A DNA stretch of 64,000 nucleotides, taken from positions 24,875,282 to 24,939,281 of the forward strand of contig OZ018409.1 of the NCBI GenBank assembly GCA_963969595.1, written 5' to 3'. Positions 1 through 13,200 of this stretch are shown in pieces (position 1 is the first letter of the stretch; every line of letters starts with the position of its first letter). This stretch comes from Neckera pumila (Eukaryota; Streptophyta; Bryopsida; Hypnales; Neckeraceae). Both the position numbers and the translations under genes were made by a program. Below the pieces are notes generated by a model. It was not told the DNA's origin and did no database searches. It worked only from the letters and a program-made list of their open reading frames with translations.

Positions 1-1815
1 CCTGGTTGATACTCTATTGGAAGCACCCCTCTCCATTTGTCTGGTATTGAACGGTGTAGCTGTGGCCGTGGTTTCAACATTAGGCGGCCTTTCTTAGTTG
101 CGAATGTATGTAGTGCATTGCTATTTTCCCAGCGCCAGCAGCCTGGGTCAAACTACAAGTGCTTGATGCAACCTGCATACAGATGAAAGGTTTGTGCCTC
201 CGGACGGGAGTCTCTTGCTATTGTAACCACCTTCACTCCAATGTACGGGGAGTACCGACATTTAGTTACAAGTTAGCCGGTTGGAATCAAGAATTGCCGA
301 ATTGATTTCAAAATATTTAGAATGTCTCTGAGTCTTGATTCCAGAGATCTCCCACCTGTTGCATTCCCCTGGCCATAAGCTTTGCCGCTCTCTCCCTTGA
401 GCAGACAAACAAATGTCCAATAAATTGTGTGGTCCACTTAAGGTGGATGGTAAAGGCTTCATTGCCGTTTGATGGCGGGTTGCATTTGATTTTGGTACTA
501 GACTTGCACTACGCTGCTATTATCCTGTCCCATGCCCTTCTGCCTTTGTGGGTTGAAAATTTGTGCGTAAGAAACTAGTAGCTCTTCACTGACCACTTTT
601 CCTTCCCTGTTGGCTGTAGTTGGAGTATCTTGTATTGAAGGAATATTTGGAGGTTGGAGTTGCCTGACAACGTGGCTCTAAGCATCCACTTAGCTGTGAA
701 GGCATGGAGCGCATTTTTTGGGTCGATTAATTACAAGTCCCCGTGTTTCTTATTGACGCAGCATCATCCCATCCAACTCTGGCCCTGCATGATTGGTATG
801 ATCTAGACCATTTGAAGTTTCTTAAAGATGCCATGCTCTTATGAAGCACTTGGAGTGACCCACCCTATATAAATATAAAATACCAGATCGTGGAAAGCAT
901 GGCCGAGTTAATTATCACTACTCTCCCAGCCAATGAGAGTATGGCTGTAACTCCAAAATTTAGCTTCTTTTGGATTTTATCAAAAAGGAAGGCATCTACG
1001 TCATTCATCTCCAATTCTAGGCCAATTGGTGTCCCGAACAGTCTTGAGAAGTGCTTCGGTTTTGTCCACTGATATTTGAACTGATGGATCCAGGCTATGG
1101 AGGGTTGGTGGACCAATAGGCCACATTTTTAGTCCAATTCAACAAAAGCCCTGTTGTTTGGTAGAATAACTCCAGTAATTCCGTTAGACGCCTCATACTC
1201 TCTTCCATTTCTTTGATAGTGTAATTTGATTCGTCTGCTTATGTATTATCATTTGGTGCCTTAGATCAAACGGCATTGAGATGCCCTCAATGCTCCCATA
1301 ACTCTGTGCACACTTTATAGCAATGTTCAATGCCCTTTGTATGAACAAAAAGAGGTATGGAGCCAAAAGCCATCCTTGTTTCATCCCTCATGTCACCAAA
1401 AAGCTGTCAATATCACCCCCATCGATGCTCACGGAGGCTTCAACTCCAATAAATAATAATTAATACATATGGACAAAGTTAGGTGGAACCCCCCATCCTA
1501 TGCATCACCTCCTAGAGAAATAAGAGGTTCACTATGTCATAAACCTTCATAAAATCAAACTTGTGAAGAACCATGTCCTATTTGGATTCTTTAGCCCAAG
1601 TGATAGTCACATGTGTGACACGGATATTATTGAGGATGTAGCACATCGGGAGAAACGCCGTTTGATCTTCACTTATCACATCCACGATCATGGAGTGCAG
1701 TTTACGCTGCAAGGTGTTGGCTACTATTTTATAAGCTATGTTTAGAAGTATAATTGGTTTCCAATTATTTAGCTAATCCTTATCATTGCCTTTATGAAGG
1801 AGGGCTATAAGTCCT

Positions 1816-2097
1816 CATTAGAAGAGATTTGAGGGCATTGGAGGGCTGTTTCAGGCCCATTCCCCATCTGGCCAGATCTACGAACAGCCGGTACGGGCTG
1901 TCAGAACTTTTTTTTTCTAAAAAAAAAAAAAAAAAAAAATTCTCTCCCAAATATCATTTCAGGCAAAAAAAATTAAAAAAAAGAAAAGTGACGTGGCACT
2001 ATCTCGACCACATCAGCCAGCAGCTTTCCTACATTCTCGTAGTCTAGAAACGCAGGATAATTTGCGGACTCTTGGAGGCCTCAAATCTCTTCTAATG
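1816..2097. mobile_element. MITE, CATTAG family 1, copy A (inside LINE RT)
   Basis: The ends are inverted: CATTAGAAGAGATTTGAGG on the left and its complement on the right. Removing it together with one copy of a 2-bp CT flank joins the LINE reverse transcriptase in frame (SLQ to GLIALLHKGND), which fixes the borders. The interior holds the T/A runs and the GACGTGGCA / ACATCAGCCAGCAG block shared with copies at 2996 and 15696. It has no coding capacity. Confidence 0.8.
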
Positions 2098-2995
2098 CTT
2101 GTAAACTGGCTTGGAAAATTACCTTTTCTATTGAGCTTTGGACCATCGCTACAAAGTCTGGCCCAATGAAGTCCTAGTACTGCATAAAGAACTCAATGGC
2201 AATGCCGTCATTCCTCGAGCTTTTGCCTTTGCTCATTGCCTCTGCTGCATCTAGTAGCTCTTAAGGCGTGAGTGGATGTGCTAGGCGGGCCTTGGTGGAA
2301 TTGGAGAATTTTGATTGAATAAGAGTCAACAGTGCATGTTGTGCCTTGACAATTGCCCTACATGGGGCGGGGTGGTGATAGAATTTACTGTAGAAGTTAT
2401 AATATATCATCTCAATGCCATCATGTGATTGAGTTGCAATCTGCCGCTTGTCCTTCAGACTAATAAACGTTGTCGCCGTTGATTTCTCCCTAACCGCCCC
2501 AAAAGAACTTAGCCAAGACTCTATCTCCGGCGTATTTCCATCGGATTTTGGACCAAAGCTTGAAACCCACCACCTTCTTGCTTCCGACTTTTTGCATGGC
2601 AAATTGTGCCATCAAAAACTACTGATGCGTAGAGGAACAGACCGAAAGGCTATCTAGAATTGCCGCCGTGCTCTCGAGTTCTTTTTTGGCTCTCAGTTCA
2701 TCCTTCCCTGCCTTTGATCACTTTTTTTTGTGCAGATCGCTCTATATGCCTTGGTTGCCTTCTTGACTTTACTAAAGAAGGGAATGGTTGGTGGCAGGGA
2801 CTTCCAGAGTTTGCGGATTGGCTCTTGACCTGCATCCAGCCATTGTGTTGACATTTGCCATTTGCTCTTCCTAGCTCTACCGTCTTCCAATTGCACTCTG
2901 ATGTCAATTGGATTATGATCAGACCAAGCACAATCACCACGTATGATATACCTTATGACTTTGCACATTGGTTCCCCCACATTTTGGAATTCACG

Positions 2996-3269
2996 CATTA
3001 CATGAGATTCGGGGGTCTTAAATGGCTGTGAGTTCCCCTGATGTCTGCTACGTTCCCGCAATAGCAGCAGCTGGCTGACGTGGTCGAGCGACTGCCACGT
3101 CACTTTTTGAAAAAAAAAAAAAAAATTTTTTTTGCTTAAAATGATATTTTGGTAAATTTTTTTTTGAAAAAAAAAATTCTGACACACCCATACCGGCGTT
3201 CACTGGATCTGGGCAGATTAGGGAACAGGCCTGAAACGGCCCTCCAAGACCCCCAAATATCATCTAATG
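2996..3269. mobile_element. MITE, CATTAG family 1, copy B (inside LINE endonuclease)
   Basis: This is the same family as 1816-2097 and 15696-16005, in the opposite orientation to the copy at 15696. The left end is CATTACATGAGATTCGGGGG; the right end is the complement of CATTAGATGATATTTGGGGG. The interior shows GTTCCCCTGATGTCTGCTAC, GGCTGACGTGG and an A/T homopolymer centre. It interrupts the endonuclease part of the LINE. No clear target duplication is visible. Confidence 0.8.
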
Positions 3270-4877
3270 TAACACCTATTAAGATGGGCAAGTATCTTCC
3301 GACCATCTCATTGAAAGTTACCTCAACTGAGCTTTAAGTTATATGTGGTCCTGGGATGGTCTTCAACTTGTAGATGTCTCTGTAGTGCATTGAAGGCTAG
3401 TCTTTCATTAGCTGGGATGAGTTTGCCACATGGATTGGTATTGTCTTGCCTACTCTCTCTTATTTTGAAGTCACCAATTACCATCCATCTACACGAGGTC
3501 GGTAATAAGGATATAAGTTCTCCCAAAAGGATTGTTCTATTACGGGAATCATTATATGCGTAAACATTAACCACTCCTAGAGCTCCCCCTCAGAGGCCTT
3601 CTAGTATGCACCAGTGAGTCCTATTTTCTAATACGCTAACTGATTTTGTAATTGTCGCTTTCAAGTGGGGTGCTACAAATGTTGCTATACCTCTTTTACC
3701 TGCTCCCGCACTATCCGAGTTGTTGTTATAGCCAAGGCTAGCTTTCAGTACCCATGAGGCTATTGTGGGCTATAGCCTGTGCCTAAGATTTTTTGCTGCT
3801 GCGTTGTGTAGTTTATGCTCTTGAATATAGAGTATGTCAATGGAAGGTATGCGTTGTATGTAATTTTGGAAGGTGGAGATAGATGCAGGGTCATTAAGAC
3901 CTTGCACATTCAATGAAACAATTTTTAGTTCCATCATTGAGTAAATGTCTTTGGGGATGGATTCCTTATAGTGTTCCCTCCGCTCTGGTTTGTTGTGATA
4001 CAAAATCCCCATCCATCACGTGCAGTCTTGGCATGACGGGATCTATTATCCTTGGTTTAGTCACTTATGCCCTTGTCCCTTTCGCTCTTGCCGCGGACAA
4101 CATACTTCAAAGAGAGGTGGCATTCTATTTCGGGATTGGGTTGGCAGTTTGGAGCGGGTGTATGTTCGCCGTGATCATTTTTAGATGGTGGTATGCTCTT
4201 GCATTGTCCTTGTCTTCTTCTCATGAGAATCTTGGCCTTGCAGCAAACTCCGGTGACCCTAAGGTAAGAGCCTTCCTTTGTTCATTACCTTCACCCCAAC
4301 CCTGGTTGGGGCTTATGGCAGTTGTTCGCAGGGATGGGGAGCTGCGATTCCCTCTGCCTTTGATTAGAGACAAGAGTCCTGATTGGGCATCCAGAAACTC
4401 TTCTGATTCTTGGAAGGCTAGGAGGTCTTTTATTACTTGTGCTTCTTCTTTTGACTCAATTTCTGATTTCTTCCCTAATTGAATGAAGATGCGATTGGGG
4501 GAGATTGAATTGATCTCTAGAAGGCTCAATGTCTTCTCTGCCGGCTCCAATTCTATGTCAACTACACTCTTCCCCTTTGATTGGGTGTTGTCTTTGTTCT
4601 GACCTATGTCCTTTGCTAGACATGTCGATTTTGTAACTGGTCTTGGGGTCTCTATCTGCTTGCTCTCCACTTGGCTTCTAGTTAGTCCTTTGGAATTAGT
4701 TCCCAGATTGTCCATCCTTTGTGAATTTGACCATTATCTCAACTTGAACCACCGCTTCAATCATGTCATAATCGCTTATGTGCAGTAGAAATTTGAGTTG
4801 CTGAATTGGGGGTGGTAACGGCAAGTAGGGTGGTAGTGGTAGGAGGGACATAGGTGGTGGGAGAAGTGAAGACAAGA

Positions 4878-5090
4878 CACTACAAGAGAATGGGGTGTTT
4901 TAAGTGAGTTTTTAAATATAGTCCTAGACATAAGATTTTAAGTAATGACCTTTAAGGCAATTTTCAGCAAAATTTTACTAGAAATACATTTGTTTCTAGT
5001 AACATTTTGCTGAAAATTGCCTTAAAGGTCATTACTTAAAATCTTATGTCTAGAACTATACTTAAAAACTCACTTAAAACACCCCATTCT
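4878..5090. mobile_element. CACTA-type fold-back MITE, right tip missing
   Basis: It starts CACTACAAGAGAATGGGGTG and folds back almost completely: about 95 bp of the left half recur inverted, from CTTATGTCTAGAACTATAC to CACCCCATTCT. The expected GTAGTG at the right tip is absent, so the last ~10 bp are lost or diverged. It is related by its tip to the intact copy at 36592-36794. The CACTA tip and fold-back layout are known for En/Spm-derived non-autonomous elements. Confidence 0.75.
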
Positions 5091-7900
5091 TAAATCCAAC
5101 TTAATAGCATTGGAGCAATTCCAAAAAATCAAGGGAAAATTTTGTCAATTTCACCACCTATTTTCAACTTGCGCCGCTTCACTGTTGGCTTTGATTCTTT
5201 CATGCCTAGTGGGGTTGACTAAAAACTACAGTAACTATGCAATCCCCTGAAAATAGGAGCTACTCACACTCTATCCTAGCCATTTCCAAAAGATTTGGCA
5301 CTTGCATCAAATTGAAAATAAAAGTATCTCGTTAAGACTTTGTCTTATCAAATTTTCCAAGGCAGATGGTGCTTTGAGCCACCCAGAGCAAGCCATGCTA
5401 GCAAACATTGTGTCTCTCAGGGCAAGGTGACACACCTTATGAACATGAAACTTTTTGCTCCTAAAAACAACTACGTTCTTAGTGCACCAAATCTTCTATA
5501 TAGTTGCAATTCTAAGAACATTCCAAGCAAGATTGGGGTGGTGGTGACTTTATATATTTTGTTTATGATTCTACTAAGATAGAACAATCCATTTTGGTCA
5601 AAAGATCCATTATGAACAACTAGGGAATGATCCATTACATTTTTTTTCAATAAATGAAATTTTAACCACAATCAATGTCTTAGATGATGGTAATGGAATG
5701 ATTGATTACTACAATAGGAACTTTGAGCTTTTGAGTATAAATTAATTCCAAAAGTGGCTTTTTAGGCCTTTTATATTGGAAAATATTGTAATTGCTTTAG
5801 GTGAGTAAGATGAGCATTATGTGGTGAGCAAGAAACATGCTTGTCTCTACTCAAGAAGGCATCAATTTCATTCAGACCAGCAACCATGCGTGGAGGGAAT
5901 TCGCTGGCATAGTCTAGAGAAATCAAACCCTTACTTTCTTCTTTCGCTGTAGGGAGGAGAGACAACACCAAATTTGTCAGGAATTTCTCAAAACTTGGTG
6001 TAAAAACAAAATTTTTTGCGCTGATAGTTTCCACAGGCCTAGGTGGCACCTTACATTTAGCTTGCCTCCCAGGCTGAATCGTCTGCGTGAACTAGACTAG
6101 CTATTTCTCTCTCTTGTTGTTCATTCTTGTCTTCTTTAATGCAATGGTCACCGTCTCTTTGAAAAATAAAAATAAAAATGAGCATTCTAGATACAATCTT
6201 TGTTGGTTTTGAGACAATCTAGAGACTGTTTTGGGCCATGATGGGCAGCCTACTTCAAAAATTCATAACAAATTCATACTTTGTTGAAAAAACATAATTT
6301 CAATTACTCGCCATTTCTCACACTTGTCATTATGTGGAAAAAAATTGAAAAAAATTTAGCAATAGCATGAGGGTCTGTTCTATCTTATGTCTCCTGCAAA
6401 TGACACCAGATATGAACTCTGTCCGGGCTATTAGAAGGGATGATTTCTGGAAGCTATTTTTTAAGTATATAAGTTATTTCATCAAAGCAACACCTAATCA
6501 TGCAAAATCCCACGGCAGACTAAAATGTATCCAAACTTCAGTATGGACTATGGAGCATTCAGCCCATGCAGAAAAACTGACAATTCAACCCAGATCCATA
6601 CAAAATCCAGGTTCAGCTAAAGTACAGGTGTGCTAAACTGCCATAGCTATAAAGTACCGTCTAATTAACATGCAGGGTACAGAGTGGAGTCTCCAATATA
6701 TTGAAAGTGAACATTTCAAGTAGGAAGCCCTTTCAGACAATCTCCAATTCTAATTTCAAAAATTCAGAACCAAATCAATGAGAGTTCAAAAGCCATAAAC
6801 AAAGTGAATTCGATGCGATTTCTATTTGCCTTTCAAGAAAAATAGACTGAAATGCATGATGCGATTTCTATTTGCCTATCAAGAAAACTAGACTGAAATG
6901 CATTCTGAGATGACAGAGCTACCCCTCTGAAGATCCAGACCAGCACTTACTGAAGAACTTTTATGGACACCCCACATTGTTGTCCCAGACAGAATATATA
7001 AATCTTGAACGTCCTCATGTACGGCTTTCAATGGTCCAAGGCTATATAAACTCTGGGTTTCAAAAAAAAAAAATTGTCCAAGGCTATGAAACAACTTACA
7101 TTGTACGGCTTTCGACGGCTGGAGGCGAAGACATACAATCTGATGAACCTCCTCCCCATGTATGGATTTCAACAGCTGTGCTATGGCAGTTGTTCTCCAT
7201 TCACGCTGACTTCTGAATGACTTCCCAATCCCATCCACCATAGGCAACAAACACAATTGACTCCACCACAAAAATATGGGTATTGCATGCAAAAACCCAG
7301 AACAAAAGCTTCCACATTCCCAGTCCTGGAGTGCACGTACTTGCACACATACACCCTACACAAGTCTATGAATAGGAGAGGAATAACCTTTAGTTTTCAC
7401 CCACTACTCCAACCTCCAGTGAAGGTATTTTTTTTCCTTTTCCTTAACGCAATGGCTCGTTCCATTTGTTCAAAAAACCCAAAAAACCCAACCCAGTGAA
7501 GGCCCACCCCATTAAGGCTTAATAGAATCCTTTTCAACAGTTTAAACAAGCTCCATGCCAGCATTAAACCCGTCGAATATTTGGGTCATAAAGACAAGGT
7601 GAATTTTCTGCTCTCGTCGAATCTTCCTACGCCCCAAGCGCTAGCTAGGCCCACAGTCTACTCATTCTCCTGTGCACTCGTCCTGGTAGGCGGTTCATCT
7701 CGGAGAACCCATGACCTTTTTATCGCTGACATCCGACCGGATTCTTGTATGCAACCGGCGTAGTGTTCGGCATTTAACGGTCTTGGAATTTTTGGCTACC
7801 AGAGCTCTACTCCAGAGTGTATTCTCTTCCACCTCCGCAGACAAATGCTCCAAGTCCTGAACGCTTTCACTTCGTTAGCAGCGAAATCATCATCGCCATC
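5091..7900. other. Intergenic DNA, no gene recognised
   Basis: The stretch is AT-rich with scattered short open frames that resemble no family I know. It contains a 46-bp tandem duplication at 6812-6903. Around 7010-7110 short pieces (tacggctttc, gtccaaggctat) are repeated. The last few hundred bases are presumably the ERF promoter, but I see no clear TATA box at a suitable distance. Confidence 0.5.
6812..6903. repeat. 46-bp tandem duplication
   Basis: Two adjacent 46-bp copies begin GATGCGATTTCTATTTGCC at 6812 and 6858 and differ at only two or so bases. The duplication is recent and non-coding. Confidence 0.85.
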
Positions 7901-7963
7901 ATCACGCTGCGGTGTCTCGAGCTCAACCAGGCTTGCACACCCTGAAATCCTTGCGAGCTCGTG

Positions 7964-7984
7964 ATGTTTGGTACGCGAAACTGA
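7964..7984 (+). promoter_or_regulatory. Short upstream ORF before the ERF gene
   Basis: ATG-TTT-GGT-ACG-CGA-AAC-TGA lies about 100 bases before the ERF start codon. If the transcript begins upstream of 7964 this would be a six-codon uORF that could lower translation. Transcript extent is not visible, so this is inference. Confidence 0.3.
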
Positions 7985-8082
7985 ACGTACAACAGCGTGT
8001 TGACGACGTATTTTCGTTGACGACAGCGTTGGAGAGCAAGAGCGTTGCAGCCGTTTGTCGATCTTTTGCTGCTGGTGGAGCT

Positions 8083-10284
8083 ATGGGTTCGCGAGAGGCA
8101 GAGAGAAACACTAAGGTGGGGGTGAAGCGCGTGAAGAAGCCGTCGCAGGAGGGGCGGTACCGCGGCGTTCGGAAGAGGCCGTGGGGACGGTACGCGGCAG
8201 AGATCCGAGACCCCAACACGCGAGAGAGGCGATGGCTGGGCACGTTCGACACCGCGGAGCAAGCCGCCTTGGCCTATGACACTGGTAGTGATCGAGCTCC
8301 CTAATCTCGTCGCCTTAACCATAATTAGCGACCTCTAAACGTGTATTAGGAGAGTCCCTTAGTGTCCAAACTCAGTCGCTAAAGCTCAGTTACTAACCCT
8401 TTATCTTCCGTTTTGCAGCTGCGCGGTCGATGCGTGGACTGAAGGCGCGCACCAATTTCGTCTACCCTGCACACCAGACTTGTATTCTCTCGGCCGCACT
8501 GGCCGCGTCGCGAGCGGCCTCCAAGGTCACGCCAGTGTACAGCAAGCAACCAGGTCGCAAAATCGACTGGTTCGCGGAGCTGTCGCGAAACGAGCCGCAG
8601 CGGGTGTTGATCGACTACAACGACGTGGGCACTGTGAGCAGGTCGGGTGTTGAGGCTGGCCATGATTACACCGAAGTGCTGGAGTCGGTGGAGAGGCTGG
8701 CGAGCGCTATCAGTGATCCGCCGCGACGGGCATCAACCGACCTGCCGCAGGCCCCGTCCAGTTCCATGAACGCAAGGCCCCACTGGCCTCGCCGTGAAAA
8801 TGCTGCCTTGGACGGCACAAGGACGGCGGAAGAGACGGCAATTGTGAATTCCACTACGGATACAGCAACGCTGCTGGCGCCCGGCGCGGTGAAACGAGAG
8901 CCTTGTGAGGTATATTTCTAAGGTACTGTGGCTTACGTCTCAGTAGTGCAGGATCATTACAATTGGCTTGGTTCGCCCTCATTCTACCCTCTCCATTCGT
9001 GTTAGAAATTCGACGCAAGATACATCTAATCTGCTGGTTCCTTTCACAAGGTCACGAGAGTCTTGTTATGATAGTACCAGTGGACTAATCGGTAGTGCAG
9101 TAGTGCAGGTTACTTTCGGTTATTTTAGTTTTTCCCTCTCTTTATGTTGCGAATTCAACTTCAGATAAATGAACTCTGCTAGCTCTTAGCTCAGTGTCAT
9201 TGGAGTTTTGTGAGGCGTAGTTTGAAGTTCTTGTGCTTGAGAACCAGTAGACTTCCGTATCAGGAGTGCAGGCTCATTACAATTGTCATCTTGTCTCCCT
9301 CGTAGAATTTGCAGCTCTCGTCTGCAAGCACATGAGCTTTCGCTGTGCAGTAGAATTTCATGCACATAAGTGTTGTAGTAACTGTTTTTTTTTTTTCAGG
9401 TGCCATGGAAGGGCAAGGTCTCCCATTCCGGCGAGTCCTCGCTGACAGACAACATGGACGACTCCCTGACAACCAAGCACGACGGGATCACACCAATCTG
9501 CAACTGCAACAATCGTTGCAACAGCAGCAACTTCGAAGCCGCCGGAGCTGGCTCCATCGCGCAAGTGGTCTCACCGTACGTCGACCACAACACACAATAC
9601 GCAGGAAACGCACGCAGGAGCAGAGCTCCCACCCCCACCAACAGCCAGTGCTTCCTATCAACCCAAGTCCCATATTCCGACGAGTCCTCCTTGTCCACCC
9701 CATCGCCGCTCTCCACCGACACCGCCACTTCGACTCCCACCAACAATTCCCACCCGGGGGTGTTCTCTCTCTCTTCAGAGGTCGAATCGTTTAGGGATCC
9801 ATCAGCAGGCGAAGCGTCGTCGCCCCTTGTAGACCCTAGATTGAACCCTGATAACATTCAATGCATGTTGCCCTTGAGCATGAGATCGTCTCTGGAGCCT
9901 GATTACGAAGAATTCTCGGTGCGGTCCAGCCACCAGTTCCAAGCTTCGGCTACTTCTTCCTCGGAGGTCGACGTGGGGGAGACGTGGAGCAATCTGTGTG
10001 AGCTTCCTGCTTCCTGGGACTTCACCTGTTTCCCATCGCCGGAGGATGTGAAGCCTGTGTTCGGTGTACCTGACAGCCATGAATTGGGATGCCCGGATGG
10101 GTATGATGGGTGCTTTATGGATTCCGACTGTTGGCACTCAACGCAAATGAGCATGGAATTTGGAAATGATGGCAATGTGGTGATCGCGGATGGGTATCCG
10201 GCAACTTGTTTCGTGCCAGTTCAGTCGTTGACGACGTTGAACTACCAGCACCAGTTCTATGGGCCGTCGACAATCTTTGCTTGA
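8083..10284 (+). CDS. AP2/ERF transcription factor, group VIII (ESR/LEP/STEMIN-like)
   Basis: Predicted exons are 8083-8284, 8419-8909 and 9400-10284, giving a 525-residue nuclear DNA-binding protein. The single AP2/ERF domain covers residues about 23-82: [37 protein letters not shown], then [17 protein letters not shown] across the first splice. WLG and the [17 protein letters not shown] strand carry the known GCC-box contacts. The [12 protein letters not shown] ending is typical of the ESR1/LEP/PUCHI group, to which moss STEMIN factors are related. The rest is a long low-complexity Ser/Thr/Pro tail with acidic patches, a plausible activation region. ATG 8083 is the first in-frame ATG; an in-frame open extension upstream to 7912 contains no ATG. 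Intron 1 (phase 1) splits the AP2 domain, which is odd because most ERF domains are uninterrupted. Family is secure; the subgroup is inference. Confidence 0.9.
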
Positions 10285-13200
10285 TGGAGTTTTATTTACG
10301 TTACGTAGGCTAGCTCACTCATTCGTACGTAGTAGTTGTGCAGATTGCCTGGTGCACGTGAATTCGTCGACGTTCATGTGTTGTGTTCATAGAATGCGCA
10401 CCGAAGTGAGAAACATCATGTGTATATACACATCTGTATAGATATTAATTCAGTCATGTACAAATTAAAGTAAATTCCAGTTTTTATCAAACGGAGGAAT
10501 TGAGGCACCCACAGGTGTTGATTAATCATAGTTTTGGATCTCATGTGCGCAATGGCATTGTATCAGAGGCGACCAATTAACACTGATCGATGACTCCGAA
10601 TTTGAGTTAATGGAATAAAAGTTCGAGCGAGCGAGCGACTCCTGGCCTGCCAGGACCTTGAGTTGAGTTCAAGGAAACTCATTGAGTCGAACCTCATGAA
10701 TGCCATAACTTCGGGGGGGGGGGGTATTATTGAATGCTTTAGCTAGACTTTCTTTGCGGAGTGTGCGAGTGACTGTTCGTGTTAATTCGTGGGAAGTTTC
10801 TGGTCCACCGTGGTTCCTTTTTTTTTCTTTCTAATCTTGTCATGATTCCACAATCATGAGCCCACCTCATAAATGTGCTCGCGTTAATCTAATCAACAAA
10901 CCTGATCCAGTCCGTCCACCTATAGAGCCGTCCAACACCTGTTCACCATGCACTAATCCACTGATAAAAGAGTAAAAGAGACCCCAATTCATAGGCAAGG
11001 AAGACTTATGACTTTCCATATAACGAAGCACGACAACGTAAGCGCAAGCTACCTGCCCCTAGAGCTTTGAGTCAGCAGCGAATTTAACAAGTGCACAAGA
11101 TTGTCAAACACTGGGCTAGATTTTTGGGGAGATGCATGGACGCAGACAACACGTTTCCAACAGTAAATAATTAGGAGAAGGCCTGCATACGATTATGGAT
11201 AACTCCACTTACTCTGGAATATCATTGTCAGCCGTAATGTTTTTGTGTTTTTTTACGTGGGATTTGAAGACGGGGATACAAGCAACTTACAACAACCGGC
11301 AGTCCACGATGTGTCCGAGTCCTCCCACTTCCCTGCTGTAGTTCCCGTTGGCTGGACTGGTGTGCAGCGCCGTCTGGGCAGCTGGTGGCAGCCTGATCCT
11401 TGTCTGCCACTTCCTGCATACAGGCCCTGAGGGAGTGAGGGGCATTCAGCAAATCAGGGTCAATGACGGAGAAAAGTCTCCGCCCCCCCTGTCACAGGAA
11501 TATCTCTCCACACACACACACACGATGCCAGAAAAGGGAATCTTGTCGACGTCACCCTTTCGCCGTGATCCAGGGTGCATGTGTGCGGTAGTAGCCTCTA
11601 CAGTGACCGGAGTGGCAGACTGCGGGGGCGGAAAGATGGGAGTGTGAACAACACCGCCTTCCTTCCCTTTCCTCAAAAAGAATGGCAGGCGGAGGGCTCG
11701 GCATTCTTAAACTTGGAGGAATGAGTACATTCTGCAAAAAGATGCTATCTCTCAGGACCAGCATTGGATGAATGTTTCACTTTTTAAAGCAACTGTATCG
11801 TCGGGATTAAATTATAGCCAAATACTCCGTACAATATACTGATAGCGCGACAGAATGCCTCAGCGATGCTTCCTGTCACCCCTTGTGATACACTTCCTTG
11901 GCCTAGGTCATGGGACGACCTACGAGTGCAACATGTCCAGTGTCCAGGCCTAGCATGGCGATGTTTATATATCAGCCAGGAACGCATGCTAATTCACCGG
12001 ACTAAAGAAGTCATAGTTATTGGCCAAAATCAAGCAGCCCAGGCTTTCCTTCCCGTCCTTACAGCTGAGATAACCAAAAGCAACGCGCAATCTGCAACTA
12101 CAAACAACGCCAATGATGAAACTTCGCAACGTTTTCCACATTGAAACTTCACAGCATTCTTCTCTGGCCAATTGCAAGGAAATTGGTTAGGTTTACCTTC
12201 GCAATTTATCTGAGGAATTGCGATAAGACCTAAGACTTCCAAAGATAAACCTAGCCAATGCATTAAAGTGAACCGAAGACTTTGGGGGAAGCTGCTGTTG
12301 TACATGTGGTCAGCTTCAAGTGTCTTCTTCTGCTACTGATCATGGAATAAGTTCCGAGAAGTACAGATTCCATAATCGAGACAAGAGGAACCCGAAAATT
12401 CAAACCCGAAGTAGTAAGAGCTGCCATGGCCATTAGAGAGAAAGATTCAGAAACATCAGAAGTACAGTACAGCGCTATTCTCCAAATGCATGTTCCAGGT
12501 CTTCTCCAAGAATAGGGACGCGGATGGAGCAGACTGAAACTTTGGCGAGCATGGTCTCTTCTCGGTAACAACGTCAGAGTGGAAGATGCGGTCCAAACAC
12601 AGCCAGAGGGAACCAACTTCCTCCTCTACAGTGGAGAAGAAGTCAAGAATCTGTCGAAGTGGAATGACACCCAGAGCCAAACTATGCGAACCAGAAAGGG
12701 AGACAACTAACTGGCATGTCATGAAATTACAGTGAGCTTCAAGGTCAGCGTCCAGAAGCTCGAGTACTGGTCCACTAACGACCAGGAAGATGTGAAGTGC
12801 AGACACTGACCTCCTGGAGAGATGTTCCTGCGGGAACAGCCCTCGTTTCTGCGTCGCGGTATCAATAAAGCCCTGCTGTGCACACCTCACTGCGATTAGC
12901 CTTCAGTTGAGAACACAAGCAACTTGCTAACTAAATAACTAATTGCAAAATCTTCCATCAGTAGTCTGACAGTTGAACTGCACAATTATGAAACGAAAAG
13001 TCATCGACAAGGAATAGCAAAGGAGAATCACAGAGTACACTAACTACAAATGGGGCAAGAGTTGTAGTTAGCACAACGTTACAGAAGAGGAGAATGGAGA
13101 TACAATAGTTCACAAACCCTGTTTCAAACCAAGAAAAGTTCACACTTCATACCTTGACAGATCATATGGAATATTATGCATAACCTTTGTAGCTATGGCT

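Larger units (their letters stand above)
1..4877 (-). mobile_element. Decayed non-LTR retrotransposon (LINE, L1-like)
   Basis: Minus-strand remains of a LINE are readable in pieces. From high to low coordinates they are: an ORF1-like tail (4715-4221); the start of the endonuclease (4012-3770, with KIVSLNVQGLND and IQEHKL); more endonuclease (3574-3323, with VNVYAYNDSRNRTI and VIGDF); the endonuclease end (about 2990-2700, with WSDHNPIDI); a linker (2602-2261); reverse transcriptase around 1800-1200 (GLIALLHKGND, NWKPIILLNIAYKIVA, QGWLLAPYLFLF); and the post-RT region (1116-865 with SLAGRVVIINSAMLSTIWY, then ALHAFTAKWMLRATLSGNS near 730-640). Stops and frameshifts are frequent, so the copy is inactive. 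The 3' end lies beyond base 1. Two MITEs (1816-2097, 2996-3269) are nested in it, and a CACTA MITE abuts it at 4878. L1 family membership follows from the EN-RT order. Confidence 0.9.

Noticed and set aside
3913..4482. 189-codon plus-strand open frame
   Set aside because: It lies antisense to the LINE endonuclease and ORF1 region and has no family resemblance.
7912..8082. In-frame N-terminal extension of the ERF protein
   Set aside because: It is open but contains no ATG, only a GTG at its start, so the ATG at 8083 was chosen.
12456..12890. 144-codon minus-strand open frame as a gene
   Set aside because: No recognised domain, no splice partner and a Ser/Leu-rich composition; could be part of a non-coding transcript.
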